From Tissierella_A sp964489715 (lineage in GTDB: Bacteria; Bacillota; Clostridia; Tissierellales; Tissierellaceae): a DNA stretch of 19,934 nucleotides. The stretch is from NCBI GenBank assembly GCA_964489715.1, contig CAZBAK010000031.1, positions 1-19,934 on the forward strand, in the 5' to 3' direction. Each line of letters begins with the position of its first letter. The stretch's first letter is position 1. The translations under genes were made by a program, and so were the position numbers. Below the pieces are notes generated by a model. It was not told the origin of the DNA. It worked only from the letters and a program-made list of their open reading frames with translations, and ran no database searches. This document shows, one piece after another, positions 1 through 6,700 of the stretch.

Positions 1-51
1 TGTTCCCACATTAACATGTGGTTTTGTTCTTTCAAATTTAGCTTTACCCAT
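1..51 (-). CDS. tuf: Elongation factor Tu, N-terminal fragment (runs off the window)
   Basis: Seventeen codons are visible, reading MGKAKFERTKPHVNVGT, the conserved N-terminus of bacterial EF-Tu, just before the G1 loop of the GTPase domain. EF-Tu delivers aminoacyl-tRNA to the ribosome. The ATG at 49-51 is preceded by a good Shine-Dalgarno, AGGAGG (62-67). The gene lies about 67 bases downstream of tRNA-Thr on the same strand with no clear terminator between them, so tRNA-Thr and tuf may be co-transcribed, as in the classical tRNA-tufB arrangement. Only the start is present; the rest lies left of base 1. Confidence 0.93.
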   Translation of the reverse strand, partial: MGKAKFERTKPHVNVGT

Positions 52-118
52 TTTTTCTTTTCCTCCTAGTGTTATAATGATTTTAAGTAAACTGCTCCGA
101 GTGTTTCTTATTATGCCA

Positions 119-194
119 TGGAGCCCACGACCGGATTTGAACCGGTGACCTCTTGCTTACCATGCAAGTGCTCTACCTGCTGAGCTACGTGGGC
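119..194 (-). tRNA. tRNA-Thr, anticodon GGT
   Basis: A 76-nt cloverleaf reads cleanly on the minus strand. The acceptor arms are GCCCACG and CGTGGGC, the discriminator is T and the CCA is encoded (119-121). The D stem is GCTC/GAGC. The anticodon stem CTTGC/GCAAG closes the loop ATGGTAA, giving anticodon GGT (threonine, ACC/ACU codons). The T arm is ACCGG-TTCAAAT-CCGGT. Its start is about 12 bases downstream of a consensus -10 box. It sits between sigH and tuf. Confidence 0.96.
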
Positions 195-206
195 CAGATG
201 TTAAGT

Positions 207-235
207 ATTTTACTATCAAAGCTATGCTTTGTCAA
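207..235 (-). promoter_or_regulatory. Sigma-A-type promoter for tRNA-Thr (and probably tuf)
   Basis: On the minus strand there is a -35 box TTGACA (230-235), a 17-bp spacer and a -10 box TAAAAT (207-212). It lies between the sigH stop and the tRNA. The near-perfect boxes suit a highly expressed tRNA-tuf transcript. The spacer contains CAAAGC-ATA-GCTTTG, a short inverted repeat with no T-tract. Confidence 0.85.
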
Positions 236-249
236 TAGGCTTTATATAA

Positions 250-885
250 TTAAATTGTAATACTTCTACTAAGCTTTTTCTTTACCCTTTGAATGGCATT
301 ATCTATACACTTTTCATCTCTTCCTATTTCCTCTGCAATCTCTTCATAGCTTTTTCCTATTAAATATCTTGTAATTACCTGAAATTCTAAATCACTTAAT
401 AGCTTATTCATGCTTTTTTCCATCTTTATATTCTCTTCTTCACTTATATAGATCTCCATAGGATCTAAGGCCTGGTATCCTTCAATAACATCTATGAGAG
501 TCCTATCAGAACCTTCTTCACAGATGGTTTTATTTAATGATATATAACAGTTTAAAGGCAGGTGTTTTTGTCTCGTAGCTGTCTTTATAGCAGTAATTAT
601 TTGCCTTTTTATGCATATCTCTACAAAATAAATAAATGAAGTATTTCTATTTTCATCATAATCTTTAATAGCCTTAAAGAGTCCTATCATACCCTCTTGA
701 ATAATATCATCTCTATCTCCACCTACAATAAAGTATCTTTTAGACTTGGAAACTACAAAGTACTTGTACTTATTAAGTAAATAATCCAGTGCTAGGGAGT
801 CTCCTCTTCTAAATAACTTTACTATGTCCTTATCATTCATATATTTATATGTCATTAGATAGTCATCAGATAGTTTAGGTATCAC
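250..885 (-). CDS. sigH: RNA polymerase sporulation sigma factor SigH (Spo0H)
   Basis: This is a sigma-70-family factor that in Firmicutes directs transition-state and early sporulation transcription. Region 2 is evident, with DRDDIIQEGMIGLFKAIKDY followed by TATRQKHLPLNCYISLNK, which is almost the B. subtilis SigH sequence. Region 4 ends the protein (YEEIAEEIGRDEKCIDNAIQRVKKKL, a helix-turn-helix for the -35 box). The length of about 211 residues suits the family. The GTG at 885 lies 8 bases after AGGAG; an in-frame ATG at 891 is only 2 bases from it, so GTG is preferred though not certain. The gene has its own promoter overlapping the end of yacP and is followed by the tRNA-Thr promoter. 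The order yacP-sigH is conserved in Firmicutes. Confidence 0.95.
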   Translation of the reverse strand: MIPKLSDDYLMTYKYMNDKDIVKLFRRGDSLALDYLLNKYKYFVVSKSKRYFIVGGDRDDIIQEGMIGLFKAIKDYDENRNTSFIYFVEICIKRQIITAIKTATRQKHLPLNCYISLNKTICEEGSDRTLIDVIEGYQALDPMEIYISEEENIKMEKSMNKLLSDLEFQVITRYLIGKSYEEIAEEIGRDEKCIDNAIQRVKKKLSRSITI

Positions 886-917
886 AAGCATCTCTCCTAT
901 TATGAATAAGTAACTTA

Positions 918-946
918 ATTATAAATAATTGCTATCCAAAGGTCAA
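918..946 (-). promoter_or_regulatory. Promoter for sigH
   Basis: On the minus strand TTGACC (941-946) is followed by 17 bases and TATAAT (918-923). The -35 box begins immediately after the yacP stop codon (948-950). SigH can therefore be transcribed independently of the upstream cysS-yacP block. Confidence 0.82.
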
Positions 947-947
947 G

Positions 948-1481
948 CTATTTTAGCTTATTTTCCCAATTTTCTAATTTCTTTAAGGACTCTTCGTTTA
1001 ATCTCCCAAAAGAGCTATTATTTTTTTGGTTTGAATTTTTCGTCTTCTTTTTTACCAAATTCATCTTATCAAGTATTTCTAGCTCCAACTCTCTTGCAGA
1101 TATACGAGTTCCACCACGAGCTAGGATCATTTGTTGTTCTAGCCAATCAGAGGTGGCAACTCTTATTCTTCTTATTCTACCTAGCTTGTCTAATATATTC
1201 TCAATATAGTGATCTGCACTTTCTCTTTCCTTAGTAAATATGACCTTTATTCCCTTATAGTCAATTTCTTCTCCCAGGCTTTTTTTGACAAAGTGAGCAT
1301 CAAATACTAATACTATCATTATTCCAGAATAGTGGTGATATTCAGCCAGAATTTCCATTAGTTCATCTCTAGCTTCTTCTAAACTTATTTCCATTTTCTT
1401 CTTTAATATTTCCCAAGAATTTATTATATTGTATCCATCTACAAATAAATATTCTTTTTGTTTACGATTTTTTCTTTTCAT
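948..1481 (-). CDS. yacP: YacP/Rae1-type NYN-domain endoribonuclease
   Basis: This 177-residue protein has the PIN-like NYN fold. It opens with the acidic motif FVDGYNIINSW near residues 13-23, followed by VLVFDAHFVK and the downstream VATSDWLEQQ segment that carries further acidic residues. The B. subtilis homologue, Rae1/YacP, is a ribosome-associated nuclease that cuts mRNA in the A site during translation; that role is family knowledge, not visible here. The C-terminus (about residues 145-177) is a charged Lys/Asn-rich tail. Its start overlaps the last 20 bases of rlmB, implying translational coupling, and AAGG lies about 8 bases before the ATG. The gene order rlmB-yacP-sigH is as in Bacillus. 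Confidence 0.9.
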   Translation of the reverse strand: MKRKNRKQKEYLFVDGYNIINSWEILKKKMEISLEEARDELMEILAEYHHYSGIMIVLVFDAHFVKKSLGEEIDYKGIKVIFTKERESADHYIENILDKLGRIRRIRVATSDWLEQQMILARGGTRISARELELEILDKMNLVKKKTKNSNQKNNSSFGRLNEESLKKLENWENKLK

Positions 1482-2211
1482 CTTTTTGCCTTATTACTTC
1501 GTATATTAATATAGCAGCAGAAGTAGAAGCATTAAGAGATGATATATTTCCAAACATAGGTATCTTTACAAGCACATCACATTTTTCCCTTACTATTCTA
1601 GACATGCCCTTTCCTTCATTACCTATAACTAAACATATAGCACCTTTTAAAGACTCATGGTAATAGTAGTTTTCACCTTTTAAGTCTGCCCCATATATCC
1701 AAAGTCCTTTCTCTTTTAAGATCTCAATAGTATCAGAAATGTTTGTAACATCGCTAACCAGCATATGGTTTACAGCTCCTGCAGAGGCCTTGTATACGGT
1801 TTGAGTTACTCTTGCTGCCCTTCTCTTGGGTATTATAACTCCGTGAACTCCAGCACATTCACAGGTTCTTATTATAGCTCCTAGATTGTGAGGATCTTCG
1901 ATTCCATCTAATATTACTATAAATGGACTTTCTCCTCTTTCCTGGGCCCTATTAAATATATCATCTATATTTGAGTATTGGAAGCCAGTCACTAAAGCAG
2001 CTACTCCCTGGTGGACTTCTCCTCCGCTAAGTTCATCCAATCTTTTCTTATCTATCTCTTGAATAATTATTCCCTTATCCTTGGCAGCACCTAGTATTTT
2101 TTTTATAGATCCTTTTAGATCTCCCTTTAAAACATATATCTTATCTATATTTTTATCAGTTTTCATAAGTTCTAAAACTGGATTTCTACCCACTACATAT
2201 AGTTCTTCCAT
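1462..2211 (-). CDS. rlmB: 23S rRNA 2'-O-methyltransferase RlmB (SPOUT family)
   Basis: The 249-residue protein is a TrmH-type SPOUT methyltransferase that modifies G2251 (E. coli numbering) of 23S rRNA. The N-terminal substrate-binding domain starts VVGRNPVLELMK (residues 6-17). The catalytic domain shows motif 1 DPHNLGAIIRTCECAGVHGV, motif 2 LVIGNEGKGMSRIV and motif 3 SSLNASTSAAILIYEV, which together form the trefoil knot that binds S-adenosylmethionine. The ATG follows the thyX stop by a single base and uses AGGAGG about 10 bases upstream, inside the thyX 3' end. It overlaps yacP downstream. A plain TrmH paralogue is possible, but the neighbourhood (mrnC, yacP) favours RlmB. Confidence 0.92.
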   Translation of the reverse strand: MEELYVVGRNPVLELMKTDKNIDKIYVLKGDLKGSIKKILGAAKDKGIIIQEIDKKRLDELSGGEVHQGVAALVTGFQYSNIDDIFNRAQERGESPFIVILDGIEDPHNLGAIIRTCECAGVHGVIIPKRRAARVTQTVYKASAGAVNHMLVSDVTNISDTIEILKEKGLWIYGADLKGENYYYHESLKGAICLVIGNEGKGMSRIVREKCDVLVKIPMFGNISSLNASTSAAILIYEVIRQKDEKKKS

Positions 2212-2212
2212 C

Positions 2213-2980
2213 TTAGCTTAAGCCTCCTTTAAATCTCTTCCTTACATTTACAATGTCTCCACATGTCATGCTACCCTCTGGACAAGCCCCTCTAACACAT
2301 CCTGGTCCTGCATTTTTAAATAAATTTGGATATATCTCTTGAACTAGTCTAAGCATCTCTATGGCAAGTTCTCTTATTTCCCATTGTGCCCTATTACAAG
2401 TTCTAAGCTTAAAGAAGTTTAAAAGCACCCTTGCATTCATAGTAAATACAATTTTAGTTTCACATGCATTGGGAAATACATATCTGGCATCTTCTATAGC
2501 TTCTTTTTCGGCTTTAGATTTTGCTTTTTTTTCTGCTATTCCATCTCTTAAATATCTATTGAGATGCTTTTTATATAATATTTCTACTAATTTACTATAG
2601 TACTCTGTGTCTTTTTCCATGGCTTCTATAAATATTTTCTTAGCTTCCAGGTCCTCTTCTATTGAAGGAGGAATTATATATTCAAAATTATCAAGCTTTA
2701 CATATCTTTGGGACTGCTGGGAATAACTTGCAATTCTGTGTCTTACAAGTTGGTGACTCAGCGTTCTAGATACTCCTTCTACCCCAAATGTAAAGCTAAT
2801 GTGTTCTATAGGACTTTCGTGTCCTAAATCTACTAGCATATCTAAAAACTTCTCTGTAGACTCCTCTGTTAATTCTTCTTCTATTTCTTCTATACCTACA
2901 GCTGAATAGCAAAGTTTTGCCGCTGAAGCTATAAGTTTTTCTCCTTCAGGAGTATATCTTAGCAGTTGAACCTTCAACAT
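2213..2980 (-). CDS. thyX: Flavin-dependent thymidylate synthase ThyX
   Basis: ThyX makes dTMP from dUMP with FAD/NADPH and methylenetetrahydrofolate as carbon donor, and is unrelated to ThyA. The 255-residue length fits. The signature stretch is RHRIASYSQQSQRY (around residue 80), matching the ThyX pattern RHRxxSxNxxSxR except that Asn is Ser. A Cys-rich C-terminus (GPGCVRGACPEGSMTCGD) follows the helical RTCNRAQWEIRELA segment. The ATG follows a strong AGGAGGAG. It sits between mrnC (18-base gap) and rlmB (1-base gap), where B. subtilis has no thyX. No thyA is visible in the window. Confidence 0.95.
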   Translation of the reverse strand: MLKVQLLRYTPEGEKLIASAAKLCYSAVGIEEIEEELTEESTEKFLDMLVDLGHESPIEHISFTFGVEGVSRTLSHQLVRHRIASYSQQSQRYVKLDNFEYIIPPSIEEDLEAKKIFIEAMEKDTEYYSKLVEILYKKHLNRYLRDGIAEKKAKSKAEKEAIEDARYVFPNACETKIVFTMNARVLLNFFKLRTCNRAQWEIRELAIEMLRLVQEIYPNLFKNAGPGCVRGACPEGSMTCGDIVNVRKRFKGGLS

Positions 2981-2998
2981 AAATTCTCCTCCTTTTAT

Positions 2999-3436
2999 TT
3001 ATCGATCTTTGTTTTCTATAATAAAGTTAAATATCTCTTCAAGCCTTTTATCTTGATTGGTAAGATAAAGATAACCCATCAAAGCTTCAAATCCAGTAGC
3101 ATATTTATAGTCTATTAAATCTGCATTTTTAGGATTGGTCTTTGTCTTAGTGTTTCTACCTTTTCTCACTATGCTTTTTTCTTTTTCATTTAAGATTTCA
3201 TCTAATTTATGAACATAGTGGGCTTGAGCATCTGCCTTAACAAACTTTATAGTTTCTCTATGAAGCCTATTTACAGAAAGATCTTTATGGAGTAAAAATG
3301 TCCTTACCATAAGCTCATAACAAGCATCTCCAAGATAGGCCAGCTGGAGAGGACTCATCATCATTATATCCTCTTTGCTAAGCCCAGTATTGATTCTTCT
3401 AAATATATTTTCTTCCATATCTACACTCTCTTCCAT
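2999..3436 (-). CDS. mrnC: Mini-ribonuclease III
   Basis: This 145-residue protein is a stand-alone RNase III catalytic domain with no dsRNA-binding domain. It shows MSPLQLAYLGDACYELMVRTFL (about residues 27-48), with the catalytic Asp and the helix that carries it, and a second helix TGFEALMGYLYLT with the metal-ligand Glu. In B. subtilis MrnC matures the ends of 23S rRNA, consistent with rlmB two genes downstream. As written the start overlaps the end of cysS by 16 bases with a weak ribosome site. The in-frame ATG at 3418, just after the cysS stop and preceded by GGAAGAG, is an equally good start and would give 139 residues. Confidence 0.92.
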   Translation of the reverse strand: MEESVDMEENIFRRINTGLSKEDIMMMSPLQLAYLGDACYELMVRTFLLHKDLSVNRLHRETIKFVKADAQAHYVHKLDEILNEKEKSIVRKGRNTKTKTNPKNADLIDYKYATGFEALMGYLYLTNQDKRLEEIFNFIIENKDR

Positions 3437-4815
3437 TTGACCCCATCTTTTGAATCTTCCAAGACAATGCCCTTTTCTTTTAAATTATCTCTAATTTCAT
3501 CTGATAATTCATAGTCCTTGTTTTCACGAGCCTGATTTCTTTTTTCTATTAAGTCTAGAATCTCATCTTCTAAGATCTCATCTTCCCTCTTCATTATTCC
3601 AAGTACATTAGTTAACTCCAACAGGATATCTAAGCTTTTTTTCACTACTGATTTATCTGTACTACTATCAAAATTAGTATTGGTATATTTAACAATTTCA
3701 AATATACTAGCTATTGCATCAGCAGTATTTAAGTCGTCTTCCATAGCCTTTATAAAATCTTTTTTATAGTTTTCTACAGCCTCTAATTTATAATGATCTT
3801 CTTCAGAAGATTTCTCTAAGGCAGACTCTAAGATATATTCCAAATTCTTCTTACCATTATATATTCTCTCTAAGCCATGCTTCATATGGTCCATTACTTC
3901 ACGACTAAAGTTTATAGGAGACCTATACTGGGATGAAAGCAGGAAGAATCTCAATACCTCTAGGTCATATTCTTTAGCTACATCTTTTATAGTAAAGAAA
4001 TTTCCCTCAGATTTAGACATCTTCTTATTGTCAACTGTTATCATTCCATTGTGTAGCCAGTAGTTTGCAAAGGGTTTTTTAGTCAAAGTCTCCGATTGAG
4101 CTATTTCATTTTCATGGTGAGGAAATTGAAGATCTTCTCCTCCAGAATGTATATCTATACTATCTCCCAGTAGAGTTCTAGCCATAACAGAACATTCTAT
4201 ATGCCAGCCTGGTCTACCCTTCCCCCAAGGACTTTCCCAATAAGGTTCCCCTTCTTTTGCCTTTTTCCAAAGTGCAAAATCTATAGGATTCTTCTTCTCT
4301 TGATTTACCTCAATTCTAGCTCCACTTATAAGCTCATCTAAATGCTTTTTAGAAAGCTTTCCATAGTCCTTGGCCTTATCTATATTGAAATATACATTTC
4401 CATCTACATTATAAGCCGCACCTATTTCTATTAATTCTTCTATAAAATCCATCATTTCATATATATGATCTGTGGCTCTAGGATTTATAGTTTCATACTC
4501 ATATAGATTTAAGCCATTAGCATCTTCCATAAAGGCTTCTATATATCTATCTGCTATCTTTTCTACTGTAGTCCCTTCCTGATTTGCCTTTACTATCATT
4601 TTATCGTCTATATCAGTAAAATTAACTACGAATTTAACATCCAAGCCCCTATATATAAAAAACCTACGAAGTGTATCAAATATAACTAGGGGTCTGGCAT
4701 TTCCCACATGTATATAGTTATACACTGTAGGACCACAGTTATACATCTTTACTTGCCCCTCTACTAGGGGTATAAATTCTTCCTTTTTCCTAGTTAAAGT
4801 ATTATAAAGTTTCAT
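3421..4815 (-). CDS. cysS: Cysteinyl-tRNA synthetase
   Basis: This class I synthetase charges tRNA-Cys. The protein of 464 residues starts MKLYNTLTRKKEEF. The zinc-site cysteine is seen in MYNCGPTVYNYIHVGNARP, which also holds the HIGH motif (HVGN); further ligands lie in WHIECSVM and FPHHENE. The KMSKS loop is KKMSKSEGN. The C-terminal helical anticodon-binding region ends with the usual SDEIRDNLKEKGIVLEDS segment. The ATG at 4815 has a clear GGAGGGA ribosome site; an upstream in-frame ATG at 4833 lacks one. The gene lies directly below a cysteine-specific T-box leader. It follows gltX, and no cysE separates them as in B. subtilis. Confidence 0.96.
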   Translation of the reverse strand: MKLYNTLTRKKEEFIPLVEGQVKMYNCGPTVYNYIHVGNARPLVIFDTLRRFFIYRGLDVKFVVNFTDIDDKMIVKANQEGTTVEKIADRYIEAFMEDANGLNLYEYETINPRATDHIYEMMDFIEELIEIGAAYNVDGNVYFNIDKAKDYGKLSKKHLDELISGARIEVNQEKKNPIDFALWKKAKEGEPYWESPWGKGRPGWHIECSVMARTLLGDSIDIHSGGEDLQFPHHENEIAQSETLTKKPFANYWLHNGMITVDNKKMSKSEGNFFTIKDVAKEYDLEVLRFFLLSSQYRSPINFSREVMDHMKHGLERIYNGKKNLEYILESALEKSSEEDHYKLEAVENYKKDFIKAMEDDLNTADAIASIFEIVKYTNTNFDSSTDKSVVKKSLDILLELTNVLGIMKREDEILEDEILDLIEKRNQARENKDYELSDEIRDNLKEKGIVLEDSKDGVKWKRV

Positions 4816-4840
4816 ATCTATCCCTCCAAACATTTTTAAA

Positions 4841-4874
4841 AAACCTTTCGTCTCTATATAGAGACGAAAGGTTT
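4841..4874 (-). terminator. Intrinsic terminator of the cysS T-box
   Basis: Minus-strand hairpin with a 14-bp perfect stem AAACCTTTCGTCTC / GAGACGAAAGGTTT around a TATATA loop, running into a six-T tract just before the cysS ribosome site. It shares its 5' arm with the antiterminator 3' strand (TTCGTCTCTA), so the two folds are mutually exclusive. Confidence 0.9.
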
Positions 4875-5062
4875 CGTTTATCCACTCTAATAGACCCTAA
4901 TGATCTATTCTAATTCAGCTTTTAACGCTAGCCTGGCGTTTCCCTCTACATATCGAAAGAAAATTTCAAAGGTGCACTTCGATCTATTAAATACTTAGAA
5001 CTCTTTTCAGCCCCTGGGAGTCCCTCTCTAAAAGTTTTAATAAAACTACTTTCCTTATCATC
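4841..5062 (-). promoter_or_regulatory. T-box riboswitch, cysteine specifier (TGC), controlling cysS
   Basis: The leader begins 5 bases past the gltX stop. On the minus strand it opens GATGATAAGGAAAGTA (stem I base and AGTA K-turn motif) and continues with AGAGAGGGA and GGGGCTGAAA apical elements. A GAAGTGCACC specifier loop follows, whose TGC (4974-4976) is a Cys codon followed by a purine. The antiterminator folds as TAGAG, bulge TGGATAA (4878-4884), ACGAA-ACCT-TTCGT, CTCTA. TGGA would pair with the UCCA 3' end expected of tRNA-Cys (U73). The bulge departs from the common TGGNACC. Uncharged tRNA-Cys is expected to stabilise the antiterminator and switch cysS and downstream genes on. Confidence 0.9.
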
Positions 5063-5067
5063 ACTTT

Positions 5068-6549
5068 TTATTTAAGATACTTATTTTCTATATGATCTAA
5101 TCTAACCAATATATTATCCTTACCTAAGAGATAGATTATCTTCGCAAATTCTGGTCCATGTAAACTTCCAGATAAGGCCACTCTTGTAGGCATAAATAGA
5201 TTCTTCCCCTTTATACCAGATCTCTTTTGAACTTTCTTCATAAGAGAGTTAGCATATTCTTCATCTATTTCATCTACCATAGCCAGCTCTTCTCTTAGAG
5301 CCTCTATAATAGTAAGAGTTCCCTCTCCCTTTAAAGTTTCCAAGGCTTCTTCTTCTACTTGGAATTCATTATCAAACATAAATCTTACTCTTTCAACTAT
5401 TTCATCCATATGGTGCATACCTTCTCTTACTATATCTACCAATGTTTCCAGCCACTGCCTATTATCTTTTATAAAGCTATCATCTATCAATCCAGCTTCC
5501 TTCATATATGGAATAGCAAGGTCTGTAATTCTCTCTATAGATTCGTCTCTTATATAATGACCATTTACCCAGTCTAGTTTATCCTTATCAAATATACCAC
5601 CTGCATTGGAAACTCTTTCAAAGCTAAACTTCTCTATCATATCATCCATAGAAAGTATTTCTTCATTGTCTTCAGGGCTCCAACCAACTAGGGCCAAATA
5701 ATTTACCAGTCCTTCTGGAAGATATCCCTTTTCCCTAAAGTCTTCAACAGCTACGTCACCCTGTCTTTTACTAAGTTTTTTTCTATCCTTATTTAAAACT
5801 GTTGGCAGATGCACATATATTGGTTTTTCCCAGCCAAAGGCCTCATACAGGTATACATGCTTTGGAGTAGAAGGAAGCCATTCCTCTCCTCTAACAATAT
5901 GAGTGATCTTCATAAGATGATCGTCTACTACTACAGCCATATGATATGTTGGATAACCATCTGACTTTAAAAGAACTTGATCGTCAGTGTCATCTGAGTT
6001 TATAACTATTTCTCCTCTTACAATATCATTGAATTTTATATCATGATCTCTTGGAAGTTTTAATCTTACAACATAATCTTCACCTTTTGCAATTCTCTCT
6101 TGAGCTTCTTCTAAGGATACATTTCTACAAAATCCATCATATTTAGGAACAAGCCCCTTGATTTTTTGTTCTTCTCTTATACTATCAAGTCTTTCTTTAG
6201 AACAAAAACAATGGTAGGCATGACCCTTTTCTATAAGTTCACTAACATACTTTCTATAAATAGGTAATCTCTTAGATTGTATATAAGGTCCATATTCACC
6301 TTTTTCTACTATTTTACCATCTTCTATAAATACGCCTTCGTCATATTCAATTCCTGACCAATTTAAGGCCTCTATAAGATTTTCAATTGCACCTTCTACA
6401 AGCCTGGTTTGATCTGTATCTTCTATTCTCAATATAAATGTACCATTATTACTCTTTGTAAAAAGATGATTATACAGCGCCGTTCTTAAGCCACCAATAT
6501 GCAAATAACCTGTAGGACTAGGAGCAAACCTTAGTCTAAATTCTCCCAC
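5068..6549 (-). CDS. gltX: Glutamyl-tRNA synthetase
   Basis: This class Ic synthetase of 493 residues attaches glutamate to tRNA-Glu. It has FAPSPTGYLHIGGLRTALYN (HIGH motif, residues 8-27), a CFCSKERL...KYDGFC segment like the zinc-binding Cys-x-Cys...Tyr...Cys of bacterial GluRS, and the KMSKS-type loop KKLSKRQGDV. The C-terminal anticodon-binding helices end NKYLK. The start is GTG (6547-6549) behind a strong GGAGGTG. Whether it is discriminating or also charges tRNA-Gln cannot be told here. It has its own promoter and a roughly 110-base leader with a stable inverted repeat. The cysS T-box starts directly behind the stop, so gltX transcripts would enter that switch. Confidence 0.96.
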   Translation of the reverse strand: MGEFRLRFAPSPTGYLHIGGLRTALYNHLFTKSNNGTFILRIEDTDQTRLVEGAIENLIEALNWSGIEYDEGVFIEDGKIVEKGEYGPYIQSKRLPIYRKYVSELIEKGHAYHCFCSKERLDSIREEQKIKGLVPKYDGFCRNVSLEEAQERIAKGEDYVVRLKLPRDHDIKFNDIVRGEIVINSDDTDDQVLLKSDGYPTYHMAVVVDDHLMKITHIVRGEEWLPSTPKHVYLYEAFGWEKPIYVHLPTVLNKDRKKLSKRQGDVAVEDFREKGYLPEGLVNYLALVGWSPEDNEEILSMDDMIEKFSFERVSNAGGIFDKDKLDWVNGHYIRDESIERITDLAIPYMKEAGLIDDSFIKDNRQWLETLVDIVREGMHHMDEIVERVRFMFDNEFQVEEEALETLKGEGTLTIIEALREELAMVDEIDEEYANSLMKKVQKRSGIKGKNLFMPTRVALSGSLHGPEFAKIIYLLGKDNILVRLDHIENKYLK

Positions 6550-6591
6550 AATTACACCTCCATAAATTTCTTATCCTTTTAAAATCTATCT

Positions 6592-6635
6592 ACCTTGTGA
6601 AGCTGGATAAGTGAAAGTGTTGCTAAGCACAAGGT
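6592..6635 (-). promoter_or_regulatory. Inverted repeat in the gltX 5' leader, function unknown
   Basis: A 44-base element has 8-bp perfect arms ACCTTGTG (6592-6599) and CACAAGGT (6628-6635). A second short pairing AGC/GCT inside could extend the fold. It lies roughly 20-60 bases after the predicted gltX start point and about 45 bases before the GTG. No T-tract follows, so it does not look like a terminator, and none of the T-box signature motifs are present. It could be an RNA-stability hairpin, a regulatory RNA fold or a protein-binding site. Confidence 0.5.
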
Positions 6636-6663
6636 ATCTCATTTGATTTACTATATTAACATC

Positions 6664-6692
6664 ATTATATATTATATATTTCTATATTTCAA
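6664..6692 (-). promoter_or_regulatory. Promoter for gltX
   Basis: On the minus strand TTGAAA (6687-6692), a 17-bp spacer and a perfect TATAAT (6664-6669) lie just after the proS stop codon. This gives gltX a transcript independent of the proline-controlled proS leader, with a 5' leader of about 110 bases. Confidence 0.8.
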
Positions 6693-6700
6693 CAAGCCTC

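Noticed and set aside
52..118. Possible separate promoter for tuf between tRNA-Thr and tuf
   Set aside because: A TATAAC-like box is present but no suitable -35 at 16-18 bases; co-transcription with the tRNA fits better.
213..240. CAAAGC-ATA-GCTTTG hairpin considered as a sigH terminator
   Set aside because: The stem is only 6 bp, no T-tract follows, and it lies inside the tRNA promoter spacer.
929..1234. Plus-strand frame of 101 codons antisense to yacP
   Set aside because: No ribosome site or recognisable motif; shadow of yacP.
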